64,000 bases of DNA, from positions 496,001-560,000 of the forward strand of contig NZ_CP180191.1 in assembly GCF_047549485.1 (NCBI RefSeq). The letters run 5' to 3'. Source of the stretch: Piscinibacterium candidicorallinum (GTDB lineage: Bacteria > Pseudomonadota > Gammaproteobacteria > Burkholderiales > Burkholderiaceae_C). Positions 34,958 to 42,980 of this stretch are shown piece after piece. The first letter of the stretch is position 1. Each line of letters begins with the position of its first letter. The notes below the pieces were generated by a model. That model was given only the letters and a program-made list of their open reading frames with translations, searched no databases and was not told the origin of the DNA. The position numbers were made by a program, and so were the translations under genes.

Positions 34958-34988
34958 CAGGCTTGTAGGAATCTGTCCTACAAGCCTG
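34958..34988. promoter_or_regulatory. Perfect inverted repeat upstream of flhDC
   Basis: CAGGCTTGTAGGA (34958-34970) and TCCTACAAGCCTG (34976-34988) are exact complements around a 5-nt loop. A T-rich tail (TTGTCGTTTTGG) follows, so it may terminate the receptor transcript. The inner TGTAGGA-N5-TCCTACA also looks like a site for a LuxR/NarL-type regulator of flhDC. I cannot decide between the two. Confidence 0.6.
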
Positions 34989-35104
34989 TTGTCGTTTTGG
35001 ACGACGCGTGAATCAGCCGGATTCCGATACTTTGAATTGGCTTGGATTTCCAGAATGCACCCATGGCGACAACAACAGCGCGCCAGTTCAAAAGGAGCAA
35101 GGAA

Positions 35105-35446
35105 ATGACCACGCAACGTACCGAACAGCTGCTCGCAGACATCCGCGAAGCCAATCTCACCTACATGATGCTCGCCCAGCATCTGATCCGCGAAGATCGT
35201 GAAGCCGCAATGTTCCGCCTCGGCGTGAGCGAGGAAGTGGCCGACATCATCAACACCCTGTCGCCCGCGCAACTCATGAAGATTGCGGCAAGCAACACCC
35301 TCGTGGCCCGCTTCCGCTTCGATGACGAGATGGTGTGGAACCTTCTGATTGAGTCCAAGCGTCCCCAGGGCCCGGCGCAAGACAGCCCCTACGCCCGCCT
35401 GCACGCCCGCATCCTGGTGGCCAGCGCGTCGACAGACGCGATCTGA
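35105..35446 (+). CDS. flhD: Flagellar master transcriptional activator subunit FlhD
   Basis: A 113-residue regulator that with FlhC activates the early flagellar promoters. ATG 35105 follows AAAAGGAGCAAGGAA; upstream in-frame ATGs (35042, 35063) lack such a site and give unlikely sequence. The family segment IREANLTYMMLAQHLIREDR, FRLGVSEEVADIINTLSPAQ and KIAASNTLVARFRFDD is conserved. It lies 48 bp before flhC and is the first gene of this transcription unit. Confidence 0.96.
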   Translation: MTTQRTEQLLADIREANLTYMMLAQHLIREDREAAMFRLGVSEEVADIINTLSPAQLMKIAASNTLVARFRFDDEMVWNLLIESKRPQGPAQDSPYARLHARILVASASTDAI

Positions 35447-35494
35447 TCAGCCCGCCACTGAAGATTCAGAACGCAGAGGAAAGGAAACCACATC

Positions 35495-36043
35495 ATGGCC
35501 ACGAAGAGCCTTCTCAAGGAAAACGCCCAGATTCAACGCGCCATCGAGCTGATCAAGCTCGGCGCCCGCCTGCAAGTGCTCGAGAGCGAGACGGATCTCT
35601 CCTACGAGCGCCTGCTCAAGCTGTACAAGGAAGTGGCTGGCAAGTCGCCGTCCAAGGGCATGCTGCCCTTCTCGACGGACTGGTTCCTGACCTGGCAGCC
35701 CAACATTCATGCCTCGCTGTTCCTGAATATCTATGAGTTCCTGAACAAGACGACCGAGGCTGACGAAATCGACAACGTCATTCGTGCCTACAAGCTCTAT
35801 GCAGAGCAGATCGCGCTGGATGGTGTTGAACCCCTGCTGACCATTACACGAGCGTGGCGTCTCGTGAAATTCGTCGACTCCGGCATGCTGACCATGACGA
35901 AGTGCAAGTGCTGCGGTGGCCACTTCGTCAACCACAGCTACGAGCTGTCCAAGGATTACGTGTGCGGTCTGTGCAACCCGCCGGCGCGTGCTGGCAAGGG
36001 GGCAACCAACAAGGCCCGCGCAGAAGATTCGGTTCCGGTCTGA
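35495..36043 (+). CDS. flhC: Flagellar master transcriptional activator subunit FlhC
   Basis: A 182-residue DNA-binding partner of FlhD. The N-terminal and central helices (LLKENAQIQRAIELIKLGAR, ETDLSYERLLKLYKEVAGKS) are conserved, and the four zinc cysteines are present in CKCCGGHF and VCGLCNPP. The start at 35495 has AGAGGAAAGG upstream. A strong terminator follows at 36155, so flhDC form their own operon separate from motAB. Confidence 0.97.
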   Translation: MATKSLLKENAQIQRAIELIKLGARLQVLESETDLSYERLLKLYKEVAGKSPSKGMLPFSTDWFLTWQPNIHASLFLNIYEFLNKTTEADEIDNVIRAYKLYAEQIALDGVEPLLTITRAWRLVKFVDSGMLTMTKCKCCGGHFVNHSYELSKDYVCGLCNPPARAGKGATNKARAEDSVPV

Positions 36044-36154
36044 TGCGTTGCCGCCGCCTCGCTCAAGTCGAGGCGTGCGCTGCCGAAATGCTGTTTGGAA
36101 CAGTCATGTTTCCTTCCTCCCTCACCTGAAGGCGCGAGCCGTAACGGTGTTTAT

Positions 36155-36183
36155 GAGCGGGCAAAAGCCCGCTCTTTTCTTTT
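36155..36183 (+). terminator. Intrinsic terminator after flhC
   Basis: GAGCGGGC and GCCCGCTC around an AAAA loop (36155-36174), followed by TTTTCTTTT. A textbook intrinsic terminator 112 bp after the flhC stop. Confidence 0.93.
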
Positions 36184-36215
36184 CATCGATCGCAGTGCCG
36201 CGCGGGCATCATCTC

Positions 36216-36243
36216 TCAAGGCGGATTCTGTTCTCGCCGAAGA
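36216..36243 (+). promoter_or_regulatory. FliA (sigma-28) type promoter for motAB
   Basis: TCAAGGCG (36216-36223), 12 bp, then GCCGAAGA (36236-36243). It follows the flhC terminator and is 69 bp before the motA ATG, as expected for class 3 motility genes. Confidence 0.65.
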
Positions 36244-36311
36244 CCTGAAGCAGGGATGCCCCCCGTTGTGCGCGCCAGCCTCCGGCGCGCGACGCCCACC
36301 TAGGAACTGCG

Positions 36312-37175
36312 ATGTTCATCATCATTGGCTATGTCGTCGTGATCGTCTGCGTGTTCGGCGTGTACGCAGCGGTGGGCGGCAACATGGCCATCATTGCCAA
36401 AGCGGCTCCAATCGAGCTGGCCATCATCTTCGGTGCGGCGATCGGTGCGTTCCTTGTCGCCAACAGCATGAAGGTCATCAAGGCGACAGCGGCTGCTGTG
36501 CCTGCGCTGTTCAAGGGTTCCAAGCAGACCAAGGCGCGCTACATGGAGTTGATGGCGCTGCTCTACGACATTCTCTCGAAGGCGCGCAAGGAAGGGCTCA
36601 TGTCCATCGAAAAGGACGTTGAAGACCCCCACAACAGCGCGCTCTTCAACAAGTATCCGCTGGTCTCCGGAGATCACCACCTCGTCGAGTTCATCACGGA
36701 CTACCTGCGTCTCATGGTGTCAGGCAACCTGAATGCCATCGAGATCGAAAACCTGATGGACAACGAGATCGAGACCCATCATCACGAGGCGCACGTGCCC
36801 GCGCATGCGGTTCAGTCCATGGCCGATGGCCTGCCTGCATTCGGCATTGTGGCGGCGGTGCTCGGTGTGGTGAAGACGATGGCCTCGGTCGGGCAGCCCC
36901 CGGCGGTGCTGGGCGCCATGATTGCCTCAGCGCTTGTCGGTACCTTCCTGGGCATTCTGCTCGCGTACGGCTTCGTGGGCCCGTTGGCCAGCCTGATGAA
37001 TCAGCATGTAGACGAAGCCACCAAGGAACTGCAGTGCATCAAGATCACGCTGCTGTCGTCTCTCCAGGGCTACGCGCCTGCGATCGCTGTGGAGTTTGGA
37101 CGCAAGGTCCTGTACTCCACCGAGCGTCCGACCTTCCAGGAGCTGGAAGCCCACGTGAAGCAGAAGAAGGCTTGA
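36312..37175 (+). CDS. motA: Flagellar motor stator protein MotA
   Basis: A 287-residue inner membrane stator subunit. Four membrane segments are visible: residues 1-20, 28-50 (IELAIIFGAAIGAFLVANS), about 168-190 (LPAFGIVAAVLGVVKTMASV) and about 200-225 (ALVGTFLGILLAYGFVGPLA). The cytoplasmic loop between the second and third carries the charged residues that meet FliG (Arg and Glu in ARKEGLMSIEKDVEDP). Length matches proton-type MotA. motB follows after 13 bp. Confidence 0.97.
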   Translation: MFIIIGYVVVIVCVFGVYAAVGGNMAIIAKAAPIELAIIFGAAIGAFLVANSMKVIKATAAAVPALFKGSKQTKARYMELMALLYDILSKARKEGLMSIEKDVEDPHNSALFNKYPLVSGDHHLVEFITDYLRLMVSGNLNAIEIENLMDNEIETHHHEAHVPAHAVQSMADGLPAFGIVAAVLGVVKTMASVGQPPAVLGAMIASALVGTFLGILLAYGFVGPLASLMNQHVDEATKELQCIKITLLSSLQGYAPAIAVEFGRKVLYSTERPTFQELEAHVKQKKA

Positions 37176-37188
37176 GCGGGTCTGCAGC

Positions 37189-38271
37189 ATGGCTTCTGAC
37201 AAGGCTGTCCAGCCCATCATCATCAAGCGCATCAAGAAGGTCTCGGGTGGACATCATGGTGCAGCATGGAAGATTGCCTACGCCGACTTCGTGACGGCGA
37301 TGATGGCGTTCTTCCTGTTGATGTGGCTGCTGGGGTCCACCACGAAGGGTGATCTGAAGGGCATTTCGGACTACTTCAGCAACCCCATCGCACTCACGCT
37401 CTCCGGCGGCTCCGGTGCCGGAGATGCCACCAGCCTGGTCATGGGGGGGGGCGAGGATCTGTCGCGCCGCTCGGCCAACATGCACAAGGGGCAGGACCCT
37501 GAGGAACAGCGCCGCATCCAGCGTGAGGCACGCGATGCAATTGCCAAGGTGGACCGGGCAGCCATGGCTGCGCTCAAGGACAAAGTCCAGCAAGCCATCA
37601 CCAACAACCCCAAGCTGGCCGACTACAAGTCCCAGGTCCGGCTCGACGTGACCAAGGAAGGGCTGCGCATCCAGATCGTCGACGATCAGGGACGACCCAT
37701 GTTCGATAGCGGATCTGCGGTCGTGAAGGACTATATGCGCGGCTTGCTGCGCGAGATTGCGGCCGTGCTCAACACCGTGGATTACAAGGTTTCTCTGTCC
37801 GGTCACACGGACTCGCGGCCCTTCGGGAGCACCGAGATGGGCTACAGCAACTGGGAGCTGTCTGCGGATCGTGCGAACGCGTCTCGGCGAGAACTGCTCG
37901 CTGGCGGCATGCAGGAGCAGAAGATCGTCCGCGTGGTGGGCCTGGCGGCGAGCCAGCCCATGGAAGGCATGCAGCCGGACGCGGAAGTGAACCGGCGGAT
38001 CAGCATTGTGGTGCTGACCCGTGCCGCTGAAGACGATTTGGCGGCCGCCGCGCGCGCGCCCGAGCCGGAACCTGTGGAGAAGACGCCGTTCATGAAGGTC
38101 CTGGAAGGCTCTACCCCGCCCCCGGCGCCCAATTCGGCAAATGGTGCTCCCGCCATACCGGCTGTTCAGGCTGCGCAGTCCGCAGGCGCGGTGGCGCCCG
38201 CGTTGCCTGCAACCCCCAGCTTTCCCCAGTCCGCCGAACAAAAGCCGTTTGTCGTGACTATTCCACGCTAG
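37189..38271 (+). CDS. motB: Flagellar motor stator protein MotB
   Basis: A 360-residue stator subunit. The single membrane helix (about residues 28-48) starts with the proton-binding aspartate in YADFVTAMMAFFLLMWL. The OmpA-like peptidoglycan-binding domain lies at about 170-285 (VSLSGHTDSRPFGSTEMGYS, NWELSADRANASRRELLAGG, NRRISIVVLTR). A Pro/Ala-rich tail of about 70 residues ends the protein. A run of nine G (37443-37451) within the coding sequence encodes three glycines near residue 86 and is a possible slippage site. Confidence 0.96.
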   Translation: MASDKAVQPIIIKRIKKVSGGHHGAAWKIAYADFVTAMMAFFLLMWLLGSTTKGDLKGISDYFSNPIALTLSGGSGAGDATSLVMGGGEDLSRRSANMHKGQDPEEQRRIQREARDAIAKVDRAAMAALKDKVQQAITNNPKLADYKSQVRLDVTKEGLRIQIVDDQGRPMFDSGSAVVKDYMRGLLREIAAVLNTVDYKVSLSGHTDSRPFGSTEMGYSNWELSADRANASRRELLAGGMQEQKIVRVVGLAASQPMEGMQPDAEVNRRISIVVLTRAAEDDLAAAARAPEPEPVEKTPFMKVLEGSTPPPAPNSANGAPAIPAVQAAQSAGAVAPALPATPSFPQSAEQKPFVVTIPR

Positions 38272-38278
38272 CCCACAC

Positions 38279-38306
38279 TCAAGACCTTTCGCTTGCGTGC
38301 CGAAAC
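38279..38306 (+). promoter_or_regulatory. FliA (sigma-28) type promoter for cheYZ
   Basis: TCAAGACC (38279-38286), 12 bp, then GCCGAAAC (38299-38306), between the motB stop and the cheY start. Spacing equals that of the motA and flhB sites. Confidence 0.65.
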
Positions 38307-38348
38307 AAGATCCAAACCCGGAATCCCTGCATACCGAGGAGCTGACCG

Positions 38349-38741
38349 ATGTCTGCCGAAATGAAGTTCCTGATCGTTGACGATTTCTCCACCATGCGTC
38401 GCATCGTGCGCAACCTCCTCAAGGAGCTCGGCTACAGCAACGCCGAAGAAGCCGAAGACGGCCAGGTGGCGCTCAACATGCTGAAGTCTGCCCACTTCGA
38501 TTTCGTGGTGAGCGACATCAACATGCCCAACATGAACGGCTTTGAGCTGCTTCAGGCGATCAAGGCAGATCCCGCGATCAAGCACCTGCCCGTGCTGATG
38601 GTGACCGCTGAAGCACGCAAGGAAGACATCGTCCTGGCGGCCCAGAGCGGCGCGGCCGGCTACATCGTCAAGCCTTTCACCAAGGGCACCCTTGAGGAAA
38701 AGCTTCAGAAGATTCTTGCCAAGATGGCACAACCCGCTTGA
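38349..38741 (+). CDS. cheY: Chemotaxis response regulator CheY
   Basis: A 130-residue single receiver domain. It has the acidic pair Asp11-Asp12, phosphorylation site Asp56 (VVSDINMPNMNG), Thr86 and Lys108 (GYIVKPFTKG), so it should accept phosphate from CheA and bind FliM. Start ATG 38349 follows GAGGAGCTGACCG. cheZ begins 16 bp later. Confidence 0.97.
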   Translation: MSAEMKFLIVDDFSTMRRIVRNLLKELGYSNAEEAEDGQVALNMLKSAHFDFVVSDINMPNMNGFELLQAIKADPAIKHLPVLMVTAEARKEDIVLAAQSGAAGYIVKPFTKGTLEEKLQKILAKMAQPA

Positions 38742-38757
38742 GAAAGGGTCATTGATC

Positions 38758-39516
38758 ATGGATCAGGCCACTGCCATCAACGACATGGATCTCGACGCGC
38801 TGTTCGACACGGCGGCATCCGGCCCCGCTTCAGTCGCTCCAGCTCCCGGCGCAGCGTCTGCGCCGGCGCCGACTGGGCGCACCCAGGCTGCCGGTGCCGG
38901 GCCGATGCCGGCTGTTGCCCCTGAGGCCGGCGTCGTGCATGTCTATCAGCGGGTTGGCGAACTCACGCGCACGCTGCACAACACCCTGCGCGATCTGGGC
39001 TACTACAACGAGATCGAGGACTCGCTCTCGAACCTGCCAGACGCCAAGTCGCGCCTGACCTACATCGCACGCCTGACAGGCGAGGCCGCCGAGAAGGTGC
39101 TCAACGCGGTGGAGGTCGCCCAGTCGGAGCAGGATGCGCTGGCCGAGCGCGCCAAGGCTGCACGCGCTGCCTTGCTGGAAAACCCGGTCAAGGCTGTGGC
39201 TACCGGAGGGGTGCTCGACTTTGTGGACGCGGTCATTGCCAATACGGCCAAGACCAACGCCACCCTCACGGACATCATGATGGCCCAGGACTTCCATGAC
39301 CTCACCGGTCAGGTCATCCGAAAGGTTGTCTCACTGGCGGGCAACATGGAAACCCAGCTCGTGAAGCTGCTGGTCGAAGTCACGCCTCCCGAGCAGCGCC
39401 AGAAGATCAAGCAGGACGAAAAGCTCGGCGGCCCGGTGGTGAACCCCGAGGTTCGCGCCGATGTGGTCAAAGGCCAGGGTGACGTGGACGATCTGCTTGC
39501 ATCTCTGGGCTTCTAA
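38758..39516 (+). CDS. cheZ: CheY-P phosphatase CheZ
   Basis: A 252-residue phosphatase that ends the CheY signal. ATG 38758 gives MDQATAINDMDLDALFDTAA; upstream codons in frame belong to the end of cheY. Residues 20-60 are Ala/Pro-rich. The long helical hairpin contains DIMMAQDFHDLTGQVIRKVV, in which Asp and Gln (DFHDLTGQ) form the active site. The last residues (DVDDLLASLGF) are the CheY-binding peptide. It ends the cheYZ unit. Confidence 0.96.
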   Translation: MDQATAINDMDLDALFDTAASGPASVAPAPGAASAPAPTGRTQAAGAGPMPAVAPEAGVVHVYQRVGELTRTLHNTLRDLGYYNEIEDSLSNLPDAKSRLTYIARLTGEAAEKVLNAVEVAQSEQDALAERAKAARAALLENPVKAVATGGVLDFVDAVIANTAKTNATLTDIMMAQDFHDLTGQVIRKVVSLAGNMETQLVKLLVEVTPPEQRQKIKQDEKLGGPVVNPEVRADVVKGQGDVDDLLASLGF

Positions 39517-39615
39517 GCCTCGCAGGGCGTAGACACGCCGTCAACATCTTCAAGCGCACCTCAAGGGGCCGGAAATAGGCGGGGCTTTCCCCGTCTTTCC
39601 CGGCCTTTCGCGCGC

Positions 39616-39643
39616 TCAAGTCTCCGAATAATGCTGCCGATAG
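39616..39643 (+). promoter_or_regulatory. FliA (sigma-28) type promoter for flhB
   Basis: TCAAGTCT (39616-39623), 12 bp, then GCCGATAG (39636-39643), 43 bp before the flhB ATG. One of the best matches in the window. flhB is an early gene in enterics, so the site is noteworthy. Confidence 0.75.
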
Positions 39644-39685
39644 CACCTCGCTTCCGGGGTGCGCACCCAGAGTGCTCGGCAGCCC

Positions 39686-40834
39686 ATGGCAGAAGAAAGC
39701 GGTCAGGACAAGTCTCTACCAGCGTCAGCGCGCAAGATTGAGCGCGCACGCGAGGAGGGGCAGGTCGCGCGCTCGCGCGACGTAGGGCACGCGCTCGTCC
39801 TCGGCGCCAGCTTCGCCATGCTGGGCGTGCTCATGCCCTGGATCTTTGAGCGACTGACCGCGCTCATGCGTACCGGCCTGCGCTTTGATCGCGCCGCACT
39901 CACGGACGCATATGCCTCCAATCTGATTCACGGCCAACTGGTCGCGGGCCTGGAAATCTGGGCTCCGTTCGGCATTGCCGGCGCCCTGATGGGCGCTGCC
40001 GGCGCGGTGGCCGTGAGCGGCTTCATCTTCACCGGCAAGCCGCTGATTCCTCAGTTCAACCGGATTGATCCGATCAGCGGCTTTGGGCGCCTGTTCTCTG
40101 CACAGTCTCTTGTCGAGAATCTCAAGCTCTTTGTCGTTCTGATGGCTCTGGTGGCCCTGACCGGCTACATCGCTTGGGTCTATGGGGGGCAATGGATGGC
40201 GGTGACCACCATGCCGCTTCAGTCTGCCCTCCCAGAGGCCGGTTTCACCCTCCTCAAGGCCGTCTTCTGGCTCATCGGCTTCGTGATCTTTGTTGCTGTA
40301 CTGGATGTGCCGCTTCAGATCTGGCGTCACAAGGAAAACCTCAAGATGACCGTTGAGGAAATGCGCCAGGAGCACAAGGAGACCGAGGGCAACCCCGAGA
40401 TCAAGAACAAGATCCGTCAACTGCAGCGCCAGGCCGCACGTCAGCGCATGATGGCTGCGGTCCCTACTGCCACCGTGATCGTGACCAACCCCACGCACTA
40501 CGCCGTGGCCTTGGCCTGGGACGAGCAGACTGGCGGTGCGCCCAGGGTGGTGGCCAAGGGCGTCGACGCCGTCGCAGCAAAGATTCGCGAGCTTGGAGCA
40601 GAGCACAAGGTGCCCCTGCTCGAAGCCCCGCCACTGGCGCGGGCGCTTTACACGCATGTGGAGATCGAGCAAGAGATTCCGGCCACCCTGTACGCCGCCG
40701 TGGCACAGGTCCTCGCCTACGTCTTCCAGCTCAATGCATCGCTGCGTGGCGATGCGCTGACACCTTCCGCCCCGAGCAGCATCGCCATCCCTGCGGGTAT
40801 GGATCCGCTCGAATCGCCGCCCAAGACCGTCTGA
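39686..40834 (+). CDS. flhB: Flagellar export specificity switch protein FlhB
   Basis: A 382-residue export protein. ATG 39686 gives the normal N-terminus MAEESGQDKSLPASARKIER. Four membrane segments lie between residues 33 and 212, including GASFAMLGVLMPWIFERL and LMALVALTGYIAWVY. The cytoplasmic domain carries the self-cleaving NPTH motif at 268-271 and RVVAKGVDAVAAKIRELG. It begins the rightward flhB-flhA-flhF-fliA operon, 11 bp before flhA. Confidence 0.97.
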   Translation: MAEESGQDKSLPASARKIERAREEGQVARSRDVGHALVLGASFAMLGVLMPWIFERLTALMRTGLRFDRAALTDAYASNLIHGQLVAGLEIWAPFGIAGALMGAAGAVAVSGFIFTGKPLIPQFNRIDPISGFGRLFSAQSLVENLKLFVVLMALVALTGYIAWVYGGQWMAVTTMPLQSALPEAGFTLLKAVFWLIGFVIFVAVLDVPLQIWRHKENLKMTVEEMRQEHKETEGNPEIKNKIRQLQRQAARQRMMAAVPTATVIVTNPTHYAVALAWDEQTGGAPRVVAKGVDAVAAKIRELGAEHKVPLLEAPPLARALYTHVEIEQEIPATLYAAVAQVLAYVFQLNASLRGDALTPSAPSSIAIPAGMDPLESPPKTV

Positions 40835-40845
40835 GTCACTGAGCC

Positions 40846-42924
40846 ATGAACCTGAAGAAGACACTGGACCAATTCGGACTGCGCGACGTTCCACTTGCGA
40901 CGCTGGCGCTGCCTTTCCTGATCCTCATGATCCTGGTCATGATGATCCTGCCTCTGCCCCCGTTCCTGCTGGACCTGCTGTTCACCTTCAACATTGCGGT
41001 GAGTCTTGTGGTGTTGATGGTGGCGGTATTCACGGTCAAGCCCCTAGACTTCTCCTCCTTCCCGGTGATCCTGATGATCACCACGATCATGCGACTGTCA
41101 TTGAACGTGGCGTCCACGCGCGCAATCCTCATGAACGGTCATGAAGGCACCGGTGCCGCAGGCAAGGTCATCGAGGCATTCGGCCATGTGATCATTGGCG
41201 GGAACTTCTTCGTCGGCATCATCCTGTTTGCCATCCTGATGGTCATCAACTTCGCGGTGATCACCAAGGGTGCCGGCCGGATTGCCGAGGTCGGTGCCCG
41301 CTTTGCCCTGGATGCGATGCCGGGCAAGCAGATGGCGATCGACGCAGACCTGAACGCAGGGTTGATCGACGAGAAGGAAGCCCGGAAGCGTCGTACCGAG
41401 GTCTCTCAGGAAGCCGATTTTTACGGCAGCATGGATGGTGCCTCCAAGTACGTGCGCGGCGATGCGATTGCCGCCATCCTCATTCTGTTCATCACCATGA
41501 TCGGCGGCTTTGCGTATGGCGTGGTGGCGCATGACATGTCGATGGCCGATGCCGCGAACAACTATGTGCTCCTGTCGATCGGTGATGCGCTGGTCGCCAG
41601 CGTGCCCTCGCTGGTGATCTCGATCGCAGCGGGCCTGATTGTTTCGCGTGTGGGCGACTCCGAAGACATCGGTGGCCAGCTCATCAAGCAGATGTCCGTG
41701 GCGCCCAAGGCACTGGGCATCTCGGCCGGCTGTCTGGCCATTCTCGGCATCGTCCCCGGCATGCCGCACTTCGTGTTCCTGCTCCTTGCCGCAGTGCTGG
41801 GGTATGGCGCCTGGTATCTGAAGCAGCGCGCCCTCAAGCAGCAGGCCCAGCCCGCCAAGGCAGAGGAGCCGGTAGCCAAGCCCAACGAAGCGAGCTGGGA
41901 CGATGCCGCGCCCGTGGATGTGCTGGGCCTGGAGCTGGGCTATCGCTTGATCAATCTGATAGAGAAGGGCAGCGAGACCGACCTTCTTGGCCGCATCAAG
42001 GGTGTGCGCCGCAAGTTCGCGCAGGAAGTCGGCTTCCTGCCGCCCTCGGTGCACGTGAAGGACAACCTCGATCTGCGTCCGGGCAGCTACCGGATCATGC
42101 TCAAGGGCGTTGCGGTTGCCGATGCCGAGGCCTTCCCGGGCATGCATCTGGCGATCAACCCCGGTGGTGCCACGCAGAGCTTGCCCGGCACGCCAACGAG
42201 CGACCCGGCCTTCGGCCTGCCGGCGATCTGGATCGAGGAATCGATGCGTGAGACGGCGCACGCTGCGGGCTACACCGTGGTGGACGCCTCCACAGTCGTG
42301 GCGACGCACCTGCATCACGTGATGCAGACCCATGCGTCCAAGCTGCTTGGCCGCCAGGAAGTCCAGCAGCTCATGGATCACGTCAACAAGTACGCCCCCA
42401 AGCTGCTGGAAGACGTCATCGGCAAGACCGTGCCCCTGGCCGCCTTCCAGAAGGTGCTGCAGAACCTGCTGGAGGAGGGTGTGCACATCCGCGATCTGCG
42501 CACCATCGTCGAGACCCTGGCCGAACACGGCACCCGCACGCAGGACCCGGCCGATCTCACCGCACAGGTTCGTGCGAGCCTGGCCCCCGCCATCGTGCAG
42601 ACCATCTACGGCCGGACGCAGGACCTTTCTGTCATTGCCTTCGAGCCGGGCCTGGAGCGCGTTGTCGTTCAGGGTCTGGCGAGCGAGCAGGGCGCCGGCA
42701 TCGAACCCGGTCTGGCCGACACGCTGGTCAAAGCGGCAGGCAACGCCGCCAATGCGCAGGAAGAGCGCGGTCACCCGGCCTGCCTGCTTGTCCCGGATCG
42801 TGTCCGCATGCCCCTGGCCCGCATGCTCAAGCGCGCTGCACCCCGCCTGCGCGTGTTGGGCCACTCCGAAATTCCTGATTCCCACTCCATCTCGGTGGGC
42901 TACCTGATTGGGGGTGCAGCCTGA
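40846..42924 (+). CDS. flhA: Flagellar export gate protein FlhA
   Basis: A 692-residue export gate protein that converts proton flow into secretion and docks chaperone-cargo complexes. Seven to eight membrane segments occupy residues about 20-315. The FHIPEP family signatures (FDALPGKQMAIDADLNAGLI-like ALDAMPGKQMAIDADLNAGL, EADFYGSMDGASKYVRGDAI) are conserved. The large cytoplasmic domain (from about residue 350, LGLELGYRLINLIEKGSETD) ends at SHSISVGYLIGGAA. Length and all parts are normal. Confidence 0.98.
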   Translation: MNLKKTLDQFGLRDVPLATLALPFLILMILVMMILPLPPFLLDLLFTFNIAVSLVVLMVAVFTVKPLDFSSFPVILMITTIMRLSLNVASTRAILMNGHEGTGAAGKVIEAFGHVIIGGNFFVGIILFAILMVINFAVITKGAGRIAEVGARFALDAMPGKQMAIDADLNAGLIDEKEARKRRTEVSQEADFYGSMDGASKYVRGDAIAAILILFITMIGGFAYGVVAHDMSMADAANNYVLLSIGDALVASVPSLVISIAAGLIVSRVGDSEDIGGQLIKQMSVAPKALGISAGCLAILGIVPGMPHFVFLLLAAVLGYGAWYLKQRALKQQAQPAKAEEPVAKPNEASWDDAAPVDVLGLELGYRLINLIEKGSETDLLGRIKGVRRKFAQEVGFLPPSVHVKDNLDLRPGSYRIMLKGVAVADAEAFPGMHLAINPGGATQSLPGTPTSDPAFGLPAIWIEESMRETAHAAGYTVVDASTVVATHLHHVMQTHASKLLGRQEVQQLMDHVNKYAPKLLEDVIGKTVPLAAFQKVLQNLLEEGVHIRDLRTIVETLAEHGTRTQDPADLTAQVRASLAPAIVQTIYGRTQDLSVIAFEPGLERVVVQGLASEQGAGIEPGLADTLVKAAGNAANAQEERGHPACLLVPDRVRMPLARMLKRAAPRLRVLGHSEIPDSHSISVGYLIGGAA

Positions 42925-42980
42925 GATCGGCACTGCTGATCCAGCGCTCCACCCCGCACTGATCTCCCTGGAGAGACACC

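Noticed and set aside
41098..42933. 611-codon open frame antisense to flhA
   Set aside because: flhA is beyond doubt on the other strand; the shadow composition is Gly/His/Arg-rich and there is no ribosome site.
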